Below are positions 11,925-22,149 of a stretch of 64,000 nt of DNA, in pieces. The stretch spans positions 15,609,311 through 15,673,310 of the forward strand of contig CM067372.1 in assembly GCA_034401795.1 (NCBI GenBank). The letters run 5' to 3'. The notes beneath the pieces were generated by a model that saw only the letters and a list, made by a program, of their open reading frames with translations, searched no databases and was not told the DNA's origin. Numbering within the stretch: the stretch's first letter is position 1; every line of letters starts with the position of its first letter. Both the position numbers and the translations under genes were made by a program. The stretch is from Chaetoderma sp. LZ-2023a. Lineage: Eukaryota; Mollusca; Caudofoveata; Chaetodermatida; Chaetodermatidae.

Positions 11925-12008
11925 TGGCCACAAATCCGCAACATGCGGCCACAAACCCACGACATGAGGCCACAAATCCGCAACATACGGCTGCAAATCC
12001 GCAACATA
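11925..12008 (+). repeat. Short tandem repeat of about 20-22 bp, four copies
   Basis: Variants of GCCACAAATCCGCAACATGC: the first pair is CACAAATCCGCAACATGCGG then CACAAACCCACGACATGAGG, and two more follow. It lies between the extra arm and the right arm. Confidence 0.75.
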
Positions 12009-12640
12009 AAATTGCACAACATTTTTTTGAAAATTTAATAGTTAAATGACTGCCACTTTAAAGACCACTCCTTAAATAAGATAGATACATGATTATTATC
12101 TATATAATATTATACATACAACATCGCTTAGTTTACCTATACATTACCCGTGTAACGATGTACTCACTCTGATATTTTTGAAAATTAAATGACTGGGGCA
12201 GTTTCAAAATATCTTTCAAACTATGAGTGGGGGTGGGGGTGGGCGCCACCACCCCACCTAATTAATACGTTAAACACGATCAGCAAGAACATGATCAGGG
12301 CACGCGTGTCAATACCTATTTAAAAACACATTAATCTATGCATTAACACATCATTTAAACACTAGCGTCTAGCCGGACATTTAGAACAATAGTGCACAGC
12401 GGCCACCTGCATGGACAATAGCGTCCACCAGGTCATTTAGAACAATAGTGCACAGTCGCTCCTATAGAACAATAGCGCACAGCGTACACCCACTCATTTA
12501 GAATGATAGACTCGACCCACTCATTCAAAACAACCAATCAGAACGCTACCTCCCCCCCCCCCCCCCTTTACTACGGTCAAATGTCACATTAAAAACCCAT
12601 TAATCATTTTTGACAGGAGAACAATAGCGCACAGCCTCCC
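12000..12640 (-). repeat. Right inverted arm of foldback element
   Basis: Inverted copy of 6767-7385. It contains a C14 homopolymer where the left arm has GGGGAGG, and ends in GCGCACAGCCTCCC. Confidence 0.85.
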
Positions 12641-12644
12641 TTAG

Positions 12645-13330
12645 TCTACTAGTACGCATACTACATGAAAGGATTTATCTATAAAAACTCATTTTACAAT
12701 CTAATATTTACATTGGGTGGGAATTACTAAACATTTAAAAATCGTTGAATAAATGTCAGAAACATATTTTTCACAGGTTCAGACCTTGCGATTATTATTA
12801 TTAATTGTTCATTCTGAAAATGATTGTTGCTACAAGTTGTGCTGTCTAGGCACTAACATCTTCCACAATACTGTTATCAATATCCATAATAGATGTAAGA
12901 AATTATTAAAAATTAGGCGTCACCATTATAGTGATTACTTTGGCAAATCATTCGCGGGTCACTTAATAACTGCAATTTGCCTACGCTCTGGACTTATGGC
13001 TACACTTATAGATTCCGATAGGATATACCAGCTTATTATACATCATATTAGACATCAGAATACATCTAAAGCTGATGGAGCACCCATCCACCCTTTGGAC
13101 CAATAAGATGATGGTTCCTTAAGACAGCGGTCACATGACCACGTGTAATAAAATCCCTATCTTCTGGCTCCAAACGAGACATCATATAGTAGCGTATTTA
13201 TTTAGACGGCTCTGCCTAGATAGTGGGAAATTGTCTGTGCTCGATAGGGTGGTTCATCAAGACAGGTTATTATCTATGCAATATCCACTCTGTGATACTG
13301 GTATACTAGGTCAGTGTGTTATGCTATTAA
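12645..13330. other. No gene recognised; two modest open frames
   Basis: Plus-strand frames at 12753-13106 (117 codons) and 13135-13335 have no motif I recognise and no splice or regulatory context. They may be chance frames in AT-rich DNA. Confidence 0.35.
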
Positions 13331-13334
13331 TATG

Positions 13335-13690
13335 AAAAGCCAGGAGCCCAGACCTGGCTTACCCCAAACCACTAGACCAGTAGGTTGCGCCATACCAAGG
13401 TAATAGCATATGCCAGTGGACCATTAGGCCAGTAGTTTAGAAGGTTATGCCAGTAAGCTTGTAGATTTGACTAATTGGCTGGACCACTAGACTAGGCTAG
13501 TACGTGGCGTAGGACTATCCAGTATGCTAGCAGGCGATACGATTAGGTTAGCTCAATAGGCTATGGGTGTATTGGTAGGGGTATATATTGGTATGGGTAG
13601 ATATATGTGCATATGGCATTGGCTAGAAATGTTTGTTTGTGGTAGAGATAGCTATGTTGTATTATGGTAACAGTGGATATGGGTGTATAG
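13335..13690. repeat. CTAG-word tract followed by G-strand TAGCTATG words
   Basis: 13335-13560 resembles 4650-5090 and 5990-6130 (AGACCTGGCTTACC, GACTAGGCTAGTACG, ATGCTAGCAGG). 13560-13690 resembles the G-strand part at 5140-5510 (GGTAGGGGTATA, GATAGCTATG). This is a second locus of the same degenerate repeat. Confidence 0.5.
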
Positions 13691-13699
13691 GAAAGAACA

Positions 13700-13759
<60 letters not shown>

Positions 13760-13803
13760 GCGTACGGCCGTGACGTGACGTGACGTGACGTGACGTGTGT
13801 GTG

Positions 13804-13851
<48 letters not shown>

Positions 13852-13927
13852 TACGTGCGTGCGTGCGTGCGTGCGTACGTGCGTGCGTGCGTTCGTTCGT
13901 TCGTTCGTTCGTTCGTTCGTTCGTACG

Positions 13928-13975
<48 letters not shown>

Positions 13976-14019
13976 TGTGTATGCGTATGCGTGAGTGCGT
14001 GCGTGTTTGCGTGTTTGCG

Positions 14020-14057
<38 letters not shown>

Positions 14058-14112
14058 TGCGCGCGCGCGTGTTTGTGCGCGCGCGCGTGTGTGTGTGTGT
14101 GCGCGCGCGCAT
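13700..14112 (+). repeat. (GTGC)n microsatellite with TGACG, TTCG, GT and GC subruns
   Basis: Long (TGCG)n blocks, a (TGACG)n run at about 13770-13795, a (TTCG)n run at about 13891-13924, then alternating GT and GC. It creates Cys/Val/Arg or His/Thr/Arg-rich frames, which I do not regard as genes. Confidence 0.95.
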
Positions 14113-14430
14113 GCTTTGGGATAGCTATTCGTGTCTCGGTGGCGACGAATTGGTGGTTAAGAGTATATATATATAGGATAGGGGTAGCAATTTTCAATAT
14201 ATAAGACTGTTTATAATAGACTGTTTAAGGATTTTAATTTCGAAGTCGAGTTTTGAATTTCGCAAACGAGTAATGAATTTTGAATTTCAAATTTCGAACG
14301 AGACTTCTGGGATTTCGTAAGAATCATCTCTGCCTACATTTATAATAAGGAAGGAGAAAAAAGGGGCGTAGGAAAGAAAAGTAACACTAAAAAAAGGGAA
14401 CAGATCAGGAAAGAATACAAGGAAGAGGTT

Positions 14431-14530
14431 AACATCCACATAACTGAAAATAGGACGCACGCGCACAGGCACGGATACACGGAGTCACGTGCCTCTGCGC
14501 GTGCATCCTATTTTCAGTTATGTAGATGTT
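14431..14530 (-). other. 42-bp-arm hairpin with 16-nt loop (pre-miRNA-like or foldback)
   Basis: 14431-14472 and 14489-14530 are inverted copies with three differences, separated by 16 bases. In a minus-strand transcript two differences become G-U wobbles and one is a G-G mismatch, so the stem would be nearly continuous. Size and loop suit a small-RNA precursor, but a short foldback transposon is equally possible. Confidence 0.6.
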
Positions 14531-14534
14531 AATA

Positions 14535-15005
14535 TCATATAAACTTCTAGCCCGTTCCATATTTTTCGATATGAGCTCATGTGCCATATTCAACGGACTA
14601 TTGTCATTGGCTGTTGGGTGCGCAACCCTTTTAAATAGACCAATTAAAACATCGATTGATGTGAGCGTGACACGTAGGGATTACTACGCGGTACTGTTTT
14701 ACTACGCTTTGTTTACTACGATTTGTCATTCATGATACGTCATCGCAAAATGTCATCGTTTTACAGTTTATCAGTCGGCAGCGAAGTAACAATTGATGGC
14801 CGTGGCCATAATTTTCAATGACCAGTTAAAATGTTAATTGTTACTATATTTTGCTGCGCATTCAGTTTCTGTTATCGAGTAGTGGTGCGTCACAGCGACG
14901 GTATTGATTTCACGAAAATCAACAATGAGAAATCAGATAAAGGTCACATCAGCAACTATTGGCAAATGTTTCAAAATTACAGTTTATATGATAAATAAAT
15001 ATATA
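14535..15005. other. No gene recognised
   Basis: AT-rich with short frames only. Confidence 0.4.
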
Positions 15006-15014
15006 TTAGGGCTG

Positions 15015-15377
15015 GGCACGTGTACATGTGTAAACATTCAAGTGACGTGTACACGTGTAAACATTCAAGTGACGTGTACACGTGTAAACATTCAAGTGAC
15101 GTGTACACGTGGAAACATTCAAGTGACGTGTACACGTGTAAACATTCAAGTGGCGTGTACACGTGTAAACATTCAAGTGACGTGTACACGTGTAAACATT
15201 CAAGTGACGTGCACACGTGTAAACATTCAAGTGACGTGTACACGTGTAAACATTCAAGTGACGTGTACACGTGTAAACATTCAAGTGACGTGTATACGTG
15301 TAAACATTCACGTGACGTGTACACGTGTAAACATTCAAGTGATGTGTACACGTGTAAACATTCAAGTGACGAGTACA
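15015..15377 (+). repeat. 27-bp minisatellite, about 13 copies
   Basis: The unit contains GTGTAAACATTCAAGTGACG followed by TGTACAC. Every unit joint forms the palindrome ACGTGTACACGT and carries a CACGTG-like E-box overlap and a TGACGTG half-site. Because 27 is a multiple of three, frames stay open on both strands. Confidence 0.95.
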
Positions 15378-15526
15378 CCGTTGCAAATGCAAAAAAACGT
15401 AAATGTGTATACGGGGAAAATTGATCAAATATACATATTTATGTGAAATATGTAAGATAACCCTCAAAGAAAATGTATAAAAATTTGTATAGATTAATTC
15501 TCTGAATTTACCGCCACGTTCTCTAT

Positions 15527-16150
15527 ATGTCAATGCTGTCCGATTTCCGAATTAACCATTTCATGCTTAAAAAGCACGTGGGTATTCCTGCGAACAACCA
15601 ACACCCCTTTCCAGAACACATAGGTGTGAATTGCTATTCAAGTGTGATCTTATCAACACAGATTATCACTATGAATGTCGTGGCATGTGGCACGTATCTG
15701 TTATCCAAAACAGTCTCTATAGTGGGCTTGAGGAATATATCATTATTGAAAGTATATTTACATTTCGAGAGAAGACTCTTTCTCTACGACTGCAACAAAT
15801 ACTATCACGTAAAGACAAAATATATGCCACAGTATTATATCACATGCACAAATGCAGAAAAAACAAAGGAACTTCTAAGAAGATGCAATGGACATATCCT
15901 CAGAAATGTATGTAAATTGCTTAAATGTGCTAAGAAACCCATCGTTCCACAAAATAAATATAGCCTGGCTAATATAAATACAATAGATTAAGTATATCAT
16001 AGAACTCGAATATGGTAATGAACGCAAGTAATGATCTGTATTTAAAATGTATTGTGTTCGGTACCGCCACCATTATTTGGTAAATATTTATCCTCACATG
16101 CCCTTGAGGGGCCTGCGTGTAATGAAGTGAACTTGAACCGAACTTGAGCT
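15527..16150 (+). pseudogene. Possible LINE 3' end (last coding part plus 3' UTR)
   Basis: Overlapping plus-strand frames at 15527-15991 and 15631-15915 show scattered Cys/His but no clear RT motif. After about 15990 the sequence has the feel of a LINE 3' UTR: CCCTTGAGGGGCCTGCGTG followed by a GAACTTGAAC-like short repeat at about 16128-16150, the tail style of CR1/L2-type elements. The coding assignment is weak and the 3' tail moderate. Confidence 0.35.
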
Positions 16151-16189
16151 TTTAAGTTTATCAATGCAATGACTAGTTAATCGAGCGAT

Positions 16190-16262
16190 CCAGTCATTCC
16201 AGTGGTAAAATCTGAAAAACTTGTCTTGCCCTTGCCAGCAAATTGGCATTCATTAATACGAG
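16190..16262 (+). mobile_element. Foldback element half-copy, left border of 28-bp array
   Basis: CCAGTCATTCCAGTGGTAAA, then CAGCAAATTGGCATTCATTA, corresponds to one arm of the palindromic element (compare CCACTGGAATGACTGG and GCTGGCCAAA at 31120-31190). The matching half lies across the array at 17010-17190. Confidence 0.6.
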
Positions 16263-16283
16263 ATTTTGATTGTCTTACACAGT

Positions 16284-16981
16284 CTTGAGCCTCACAGGAT
16301 GAAACATGTCACTTGAGCCTCTCAGGGTGAAACATGTCACTTGAGTCTCACAGGGTGAAACATGTCACTTGAGCCTCACAGGGTGAAACATGTCGCTTGA
16401 GCCTCACAGGGTGAAACATGTCGCTTGAGCCTCACAGGGTGAAACATGTTGCTTGAGCCTCACAGGGTGAAACATGTCGCTTGAGCCTCACAGCGTAAAA
16501 CATGTCACTTGAGCCTCACAGGGTGAAACATGTCACTTGAGACTCACAGGGTCAAACATGTTGCTTGGGCCTCACAGGGTCAAACATGTCACTTGAGCCT
16601 CACAGGGTGAAACATGTCGCTTGAGCCTCACAGGGTGAAACATGTCACTTGAGCCTCACAGGGTGAAACATGTCGCTTGAGCCTCACAGGCTCAAACGTG
16701 TCGCTTGGGCTTCACAGGGTCAAACATGTCACTTGAGCCTCACCGGGTGAAACATGTCACTTGAGCCTCAAGGGTGAAACATGTCGCTTGAGCCTCACAG
16801 GGTGAAACATGTCACTTGAGCCTCACAGGGTGAAATATGTCACTTGAGCCTTACAGGGTGAAACATGTCACTTGAGCCCCACAGGGTAAAACATGTCGCT
16901 TGAGCCTCACAGGGTGAAACATGTCGCTTGAGCCTCACAGGGTGAAACATGTCACTTGAACCTCACAGGGTGAAACATGTT
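16284..16981 (+). repeat. 28-bp minisatellite, about 25 copies
   Basis: The unit is CTTGAGCCTCACAGGGTGAA followed by ACATGTCA. Variants include TCGC/TCAC, GGTC and ATGTTGC. Length and regularity resemble a CRISPR repeat, but there are no spacers between units. Confidence 0.95.
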
Positions 16982-17009
16982 ACTTTCCAACTCTTGTGTC
17001 AACTTATCC

Positions 17010-17190
17010 ATCTAATGGTTAGGCCGGTCAAAGCGGCCTCTGCAATGTTCTCTATGAATTCCCATTTGCAGGAAAAGAGACAATTTTGTAAATTTGCCAC
17101 TGGAATCAGTGGCTCTGTAACCGATTCAGCCGTTTCAGTGGTTTCATGTGCCAATATTTCATAAAATACACACCGATTTGCTTGTAACTT
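17010..17190 (+). mobile_element. Foldback element half-copy, right border of 28-bp array
   Basis: Contains CCCATTTGCAGGAAAAGAGA, GCCACTGGAATCAGTGGCTC and a decayed central palindrome. Together with 16190-16262 it brackets the array, as if the array had grown inside the element. Confidence 0.6.
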
Positions 17191-17199
17191 TCTCTGTAA

Positions 17200-17610
17200 A
17201 TAACAAAAACAACTTTTGTCCAATATCTGACAGCCTGCCAGCAACGCGCTAAACTATTCTCACCTCAAAATGTATCACCAGTATGGGACGTAATCACGCT
17301 AATTTATTTGCTCAGACGGTTCTTTTAAGACGACATTTCTCTCCAGTTCACCATAATTTCAATGAAAATCAGCAAGATTTGTGGGATTTTCTAACGCAAA
17401 TTGGATAATAAATTTAGAGGAAATCAGTCCGTTTAATAAATCAAAAAAACCAACGTCTACGAGCGTATTCAGCAGGAAAAACTGTACTAGAACAGATTAC
17501 AAATATTGCGTGCACTAAAGCTAATTTCGCGACAGTGCTTTCAGTTTTCGTCAGTTTCAGTTTTCTTTATTCTCTCAGGCCGTTTTTACAACACATATGA
17601 GGTAGTTTCG
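17200..17610. other. No gene recognised
   Basis: Unique-looking AT-rich sequence with no repeat or motif identified. Confidence 0.4.
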
Positions 17611-17615
17611 ATAAT

Positions 17616-17691
17616 TTACAATGTGACGGTAGGGATAGAGTAGTTATACAGCATATGATGTTTGTTATCTAACAAATTATTATTATTATTA

Positions 17692-17789
<98 letters not shown>

Positions 17790-18602
17790 GGCCTGGTTGT
17801 TATGGTGGGTGGTCGTAATAGTAGCAGAATTAACATTGTCAATTCTACATTCTGTTGAATTGATAATATCAATATTCGCACAATCTTCTGCATTATTTAT
17901 GCAAGCACTTGTAGCAGCGCAGGGAATTGTGCGCGGATTAGCGGTTGTTACATAACTTGATTGCGCTAGAAGCTTTGACAGTCTGGTAAGGAGTGGCTTA
18001 TTACACTTTGCAAACAATCCTCTGATTTTCTCTATATTGTTATTTTATACAAAGTATGCAGGTATGTATTTCTGTCTTGGATTATTATATTTCGGGCAGG
18101 TAAAAAGGAAATGAATTTCATCATCTAGACAGTTACAGAGGGTGCATAGTCGTTCAGAGCGGGCAATGCCGAGCCATCTCTTTGATTCTATGTACAATTT
18201 GCGGTTTAATGGCCTAATGGGGCATATATACTCAGTGCTTCGCGATATGGTAAGATTCTCATCCATGTATTGTTCGTTTAAAATATTTCTAGTTTTATTA
18301 ACTACCTGCCACGTGTTGATACTTTCATTGGCGAATAGATCTTCTTGACCGGTTGCTTCTAGAATTGATTTAATCGTTTCAATCCACTTGATGTTTATAA
18401 TATTCTGGTCTCTGGAGAGCTCTAGACACTTACATAATATAATGCTCAAGACTGTTTTCCGTATCCTGCATTTACTAGCTCGGCCCAGAATCTTATCATA
18501 TTACATTGTATGGTTATCTTGAGTGGATATTTCCCCAATTCACCGTATATCATTACATTTGGTGTACTTCTCTTTAAGTGTAGACATTTCTTAAACAGCA
18601 GA
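17616..18602 (-). pseudogene. LINE C-terminal region with Cys/His finger and (AAT)n tail
   Basis: On the minus strand the frame gives a segment with TPNVMIYGELGKYPLKI and MIRFWAELV (18600-18470), then after damage the 134-codon frame 18449-18045. This contains RKLYIESKRWLGIA, LCTLCNCLDDEIHFLFTC (C-x2-C...H-x4-C) and PKYNNPRQKYIPAYF. An in-frame TAA (18045-18047) interrupts, and the same frame continues NNNIEKIRGLFAKCNKPLL toward a long (AAT)n run. These are the post-RT domain and microsatellite tail of a non-LTR element, 5' truncated before the RT. At 18603 it abuts another LINE in the opposite orientation. Confidence 0.75.
17675..17790 (-). repeat. (ATT)n / (AAT)n microsatellite, LINE tail
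   Basis: Nearly pure ATT on the plus strand with two T expansions. It directly follows the C-terminal coding part of the minus-strand LINE, consistent with a (AAT)n 3' tail. Confidence 0.9.
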
Positions 18603-20075
18603 ATTTGAGACGGTGCTTAAAGCCCTGAAAATGGACGTGCATCTGGACCTGATGGCATGAGCAATGAACCATTCAAATAAGCAAGTGACATTATCTCAAA
18701 ACCGATCACGCACCTAATCAATTCAGCTTTTATGCACCACCTTCCCATCGACGCTGTGGGCCAAGGCACCCTTATCACACTGCCCAAGCCCAAGAAGCCA
18801 CCTGGGCCCCTAGCCAATCTGCGGCCAATTGTGCTCCTCAACATCATACGGAAAATCCTATCTAATGATACTCTATACCGCATCCGAGACAAGATCAATT
18901 ACTTCACCGGATCATGTCAAAGTGGCTTCAAACGTGGACGCAGCTGCGCAGACATTGTATGGGCTCAACGCATGCTTGTGTCGGTAATCATGTCCAAACA
19001 CTTGGACTTCCACAAAATGTGCATTGACATATCACGAGCCTTCGACACCATTAAACATCCAAGATCCTAGATGTACTACGCCAGGCCAGTTGCAATGAAG
19101 ATGAGCTACGACTAGTGAGACTACTGCTTGCAGACACCAAGCTGAGAGTACGAGTCAAGTCAGTGAAGTCTGTAGAATTTAAAACATCAATCGGCTCCCC
19201 ACAGGGAGATGGTCTGTCGCCGGTGCGTTTCACCTGCTACCTTGCTGCCACAGTGAAATCTGTGCGGGAAAGTTCCACAAGACCAACCAACCCCCCCCCC
19301 AATCCCGCCAACCCCCCCCCCCCAATGTCAATACTGGGCATGCCGCTAGAGATGGAATATGCCGACGATGTGAACTTCATAGACGAGGAAAAGAAACCCC
19401 TCGACGAACTTCTCCCAATAGCTTCAAGCAAACTATAAATTGAGAATCTCTTTATGAATGAATCCAAAACAGAGTTCACCCACATATACAAATCGACAAA
19501 GCATGAAACTATAGAAAATGACGACCCACTTCGTGGCGGGGAACCATGGAGGAAAAGTAAAATCCTCGGCTCACTGCTTTGCAGTACTGCTGACATTTCT
19601 GCACGCTGCGTCATGGGAACATAGCTTTCCAGTCTTTCTGGAAGCTATGGATTAATAACTCAAAGATGCCCTTGATAAAGAGGCTACGTTTATACAATGC
19701 AACCTGCGTATCCTTGATGCTGTGTAACTGTAACAGCTGGGCAGCTCCAAAGGCAGCTCTAGACAAACTCGATGCCTGCCACCGCAAACACATACGCACC
19801 ATCACTGGACACCGATTGCCAGACAGTATAATTTCCAACGATGCACTATACAAGATGTGTAATACGTCGCCGCTGCCTGTAAAAGTCGTCCAGCAAAAAT
19901 GGTCCATGTTTGCCTATGTGCTAAGGATGCCAGAAGAGACATGAGCACAGAGAGCCTTGGAATTCGCCCTACTCGGAGCCAGCAAATACAGAGGCACTCA
20001 AGTCAAAACCTGAGGAAGCTAAGGATTTCGGCTGAGGACAAGACACAGTGGGCAAAAACGAAGAAGGACTGATTG
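18603..20075 (+). pseudogene. LINE reverse transcriptase, near-complete RT and C-terminal domain, broken
   Basis: Plus-strand non-LTR element. In order: start of RT around 18603 (EFETVLKALK, then a damaged GPDG-like motif), KPKKPPGPLANLRPIVLLN (18786-18840), QSGFKRGRSCADIVWAQRM, motif A IDISRAFDTI (19024-19053), motif B GSPQGDGLSPV (19193-19225), catalytic YADD (19359-19370), and a C-terminal part with KWSMFAYVLRMPEE near 19930. Damage includes a one-base frameshift after IKHP (about 19058), an in-frame TAA (19436-19438), a stop near 19621, and Pro-coding C homopolymers at 19292-19323 that look like slippage. No endonuclease domain is visible, so it is 5' truncated. The catalytic Asp pair is retained. 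Confidence 0.85.
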
Positions 20076-20184
20076 CAGCTGTAGGATGTTTCTACCACTA
20101 CAGCCGCAGAATACAGTAATTATACATCATACATGGCTGACTAATTTGAAGGGCGATATATAATTTTGTTAACTTTCAACGTGA

Positions 20185-20196
20185 TTGGTTACAATC

Positions 20197-20262
<66 letters not shown>

Positions 20263-20415
20263 CTTTATTTAAGGAGGGTACATCGTCAGCGGCCTGATCT
20301 ACCCGAGGCCCTCACAGAGCAGCTATATTTACATTATGCACTCTCACGATATGATAATTACACTATATACAGACATGAGAAGCTAATAACACTATGGACA
20401 AATTAATAGCACTAA
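20185..20415 (-). mobile_element. LINE 3' end with (AAT)n tail
   Basis: (AAT)n at 20193-20262 is followed on the plus strand by CTTTATTTAAGGAGGGTACA and CCCGAGGCCCTCA. The LINE 3' end at 54983-55080 has the same layout (CTTTATTTAATGAGGGTAAA, CCCGAGGCCCTCA). So a second minus-strand member of that family ends here, reduced to its 3' UTR. Confidence 0.75.
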
Positions 20416-20419
20416 ACAA

Positions 20420-20825
20420 TCAATTTAATTATTATTATTAATATTAATGTTAGTATCATTATTGCCATGGCCATTATAATATTATTACTAATGCGCGGCG
20501 ATCGTAGGTGGGAGTACTGTGGGTGGTTCAATCTGTTTTGTTATTAGTCTATCTGTTTATCAGATCGATATCTCTAGAGACGAGGAAGTTAGGATCAACA
20601 AATGTGGTACAGAGATTCACATTTTAGATAGCTACGAATACTAAGTGAGTTTGAGGTCAAACGGTCAAATATCTTGATCAAGGGGTCACCAAGTGCGAAT
20701 TATCTAGGTACAAATTTAGAAATTCAAGTAGGTAGAACCACCATACTGGGCACATCCGTTATTATTATAGTTATATAAGTTTCTGGGTACATAGTCAATA
20801 TCATGGTCACGGGGGTCAAGAGATG
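20420..20825. other. No gene recognised
   Basis: AT-rich, with some GGTCAA words. No clear feature. Confidence 0.4.
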
Positions 20826-20828
20826 TGA

Positions 20829-21062
20829 ATATGCGGAATAGGCGGAATATACATTTTTGGCCCTAACTCTGGACCACAAGTAGGTAGAATCAATAAATTT
20901 AGCACACGCGTGACAGCTTTTCCCTCCTCCTCCTCCTCCTCATCTCCCCTCCCCCAATGCGGAATAGGCGGAATATACATTTTTGGCCCTAACTCTGGAC
21001 CACAAGTAGGTAGAATCAATCAATTTAGCACACGCGTGACAGCTTTTCCCTTCTTCCCTCCC
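20829..21062 (+). repeat. Direct duplication of about 100 bp with diverging CT-rich ends
   Basis: ATGCGGAATAGGCGGAATAT through CACACGCGTGACAGCTTTTC occurs at about 20829-20925 and again at about 20957-21053, nearly identical. Each copy ends in a pyrimidine run (CCTCCTCCTCC and CCCTCTCTCTC). Confidence 0.9.
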
Positions 21063-21189
21063 CTCTCTCTCTCTCCCTCCCTCCCCTCTTCACCCCCCCC
21101 CTGTTTGTCGGTCCCTTGTGACTCAAAATTCATGAAGAGAATCAAGATTAGAGGCGAGCCGTGGTTAAGCCCCATTCCGGTATGCTAAT

Positions 21190-21860
21190 CATCTGACAAC
21201 CCAATAATAACAAAATGGCATGATAGACTTAGATAGCTTTAGCACCACTTAAATGCAGGCAGAAACTGACTGACAAGCGAGCAAACGAATAGACAGGCGG
21301 ATAGGTGGATAGATGGGTGCGTTTTGTAATTGTGTACATGATTGTTGAAATAATGTTGTTAATTATTCCGTTCTGATCTAAGCACACTATGCTGCATATA
21401 CGTCAGTCACGCCAATCAAGTGAGTCTGAGGACGGAAATAACTCTCTTTACTGAATAGTTTATAATTGATTTCTCAATAAATCTATAGCCATAAATGATT
21501 GGTGCTCTGGTATCAAAGGAAACAAATCATTTCAACATATCTCTTTGTCTCAATTCTGACGCATGTTTTGTTCCTGCGGTGTCAGAGCTCCAGATTTATT
21601 AACGCGCGAGGACCGAGCTTCCATAGTGACGGGAATGCGGCTTCGATTCAATGGTCGTTCATGCTTCGCTGATATCGATCTGATAGAATATGAGAGATTC
21701 CTTGAACAAATTTAGCATATTTCTTCCTCTACGTGGACAGATTGACACAAAGCGAAGATGCGTGAGCCTGCATATATGTAATACACCTTATAGATATTGA
21801 GCCACGATCCATTCATGTTTATTCTGCCAGAGATTGATGCAAATCCACCAAAAGTACTAG
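21190..21860. other. No gene recognised
   Basis: Short frames only; no motif or repeat seen. Confidence 0.4.
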
Positions 21861-21865
21861 CACCG

Positions 21866-21963
<98 letters not shown>

Positions 21964-22145
21964 CGTCGTCGTCGTCGTCGTCATTATTATTGTTGCCGTC
22001 GTTGTTGTTGTTGTTGTTGTTGTTGCTGTCGTCGTCGTCGTCGTCGTCGCCGCCGCCGTCGTCGTCGTTGTTGTTGTTGTTGTTGTTGTTGATGATGTTG
22101 TTGCTGTTGTTGTTGTTGTTGTTGTTGTTGTTTTTGTAGTAGTAG
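21866..22145 (+). repeat. Compound triplet tract (AGT)n - (CGT)n - (TGT)n
   Basis: About 30 AGT triplets, then TCG/CGT, then TTG/TGT with interruptions. All blocks keep G and T at two positions and vary the third. The left border GCACCGGTAGTAGTAG recalls the GCACCGGCGGCGG interruptions of the AGT tract at 31980-32140. Confidence 0.95.
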
Positions 22146-22149
22146 AAAG

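Larger units (their letters stand above)
6767..12640. mobile_element. Composite foldback-type element with about 600-bp inverted arms
   Basis: The left arm (6767-7385) and right arm (about 12000-12640) are inverted copies. Outer ends read GGGAGGCTGTGCGCTATTG on the left and its complement on the right. Flanks share TAGTC (6758-6762 and 12641-12646), possibly a target duplication. Arms contain short subterminal repeats around GCTATTGTTC. The interior holds an acidic-protein pseudogene, GGT tracts, an 18-bp array and copies of another foldback family. A third arm-like copy lies at about 11390-11865, so the unit is composite. Whether the whole 5.9 kb ever moved as one is inference. Confidence 0.6.

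Noticed and set aside
12753-13335. Possible host gene
   Set aside because: Two modest frames, no motif, no splice signals I trust, and no repeat relation. Left as unrecognised.
13561-14204. His/Thr/Arg and Cys/Val/Arg-rich frames
   Set aside because: Translation of the TGCG microsatellite.
14904-15533. Frames of 130-180 codons through the 27-bp array
   Set aside because: The unit length is a multiple of three. Several frames on both strands are open at once, so this is not a coding signal.
16284-16981. CRISPR-like direct repeats (28 bp); also the 29-bp array at 28545
   Set aside because: Units are strictly head-to-tail with no spacers, variants are scattered point changes, there are no cas genes, and the context is eukaryotic.
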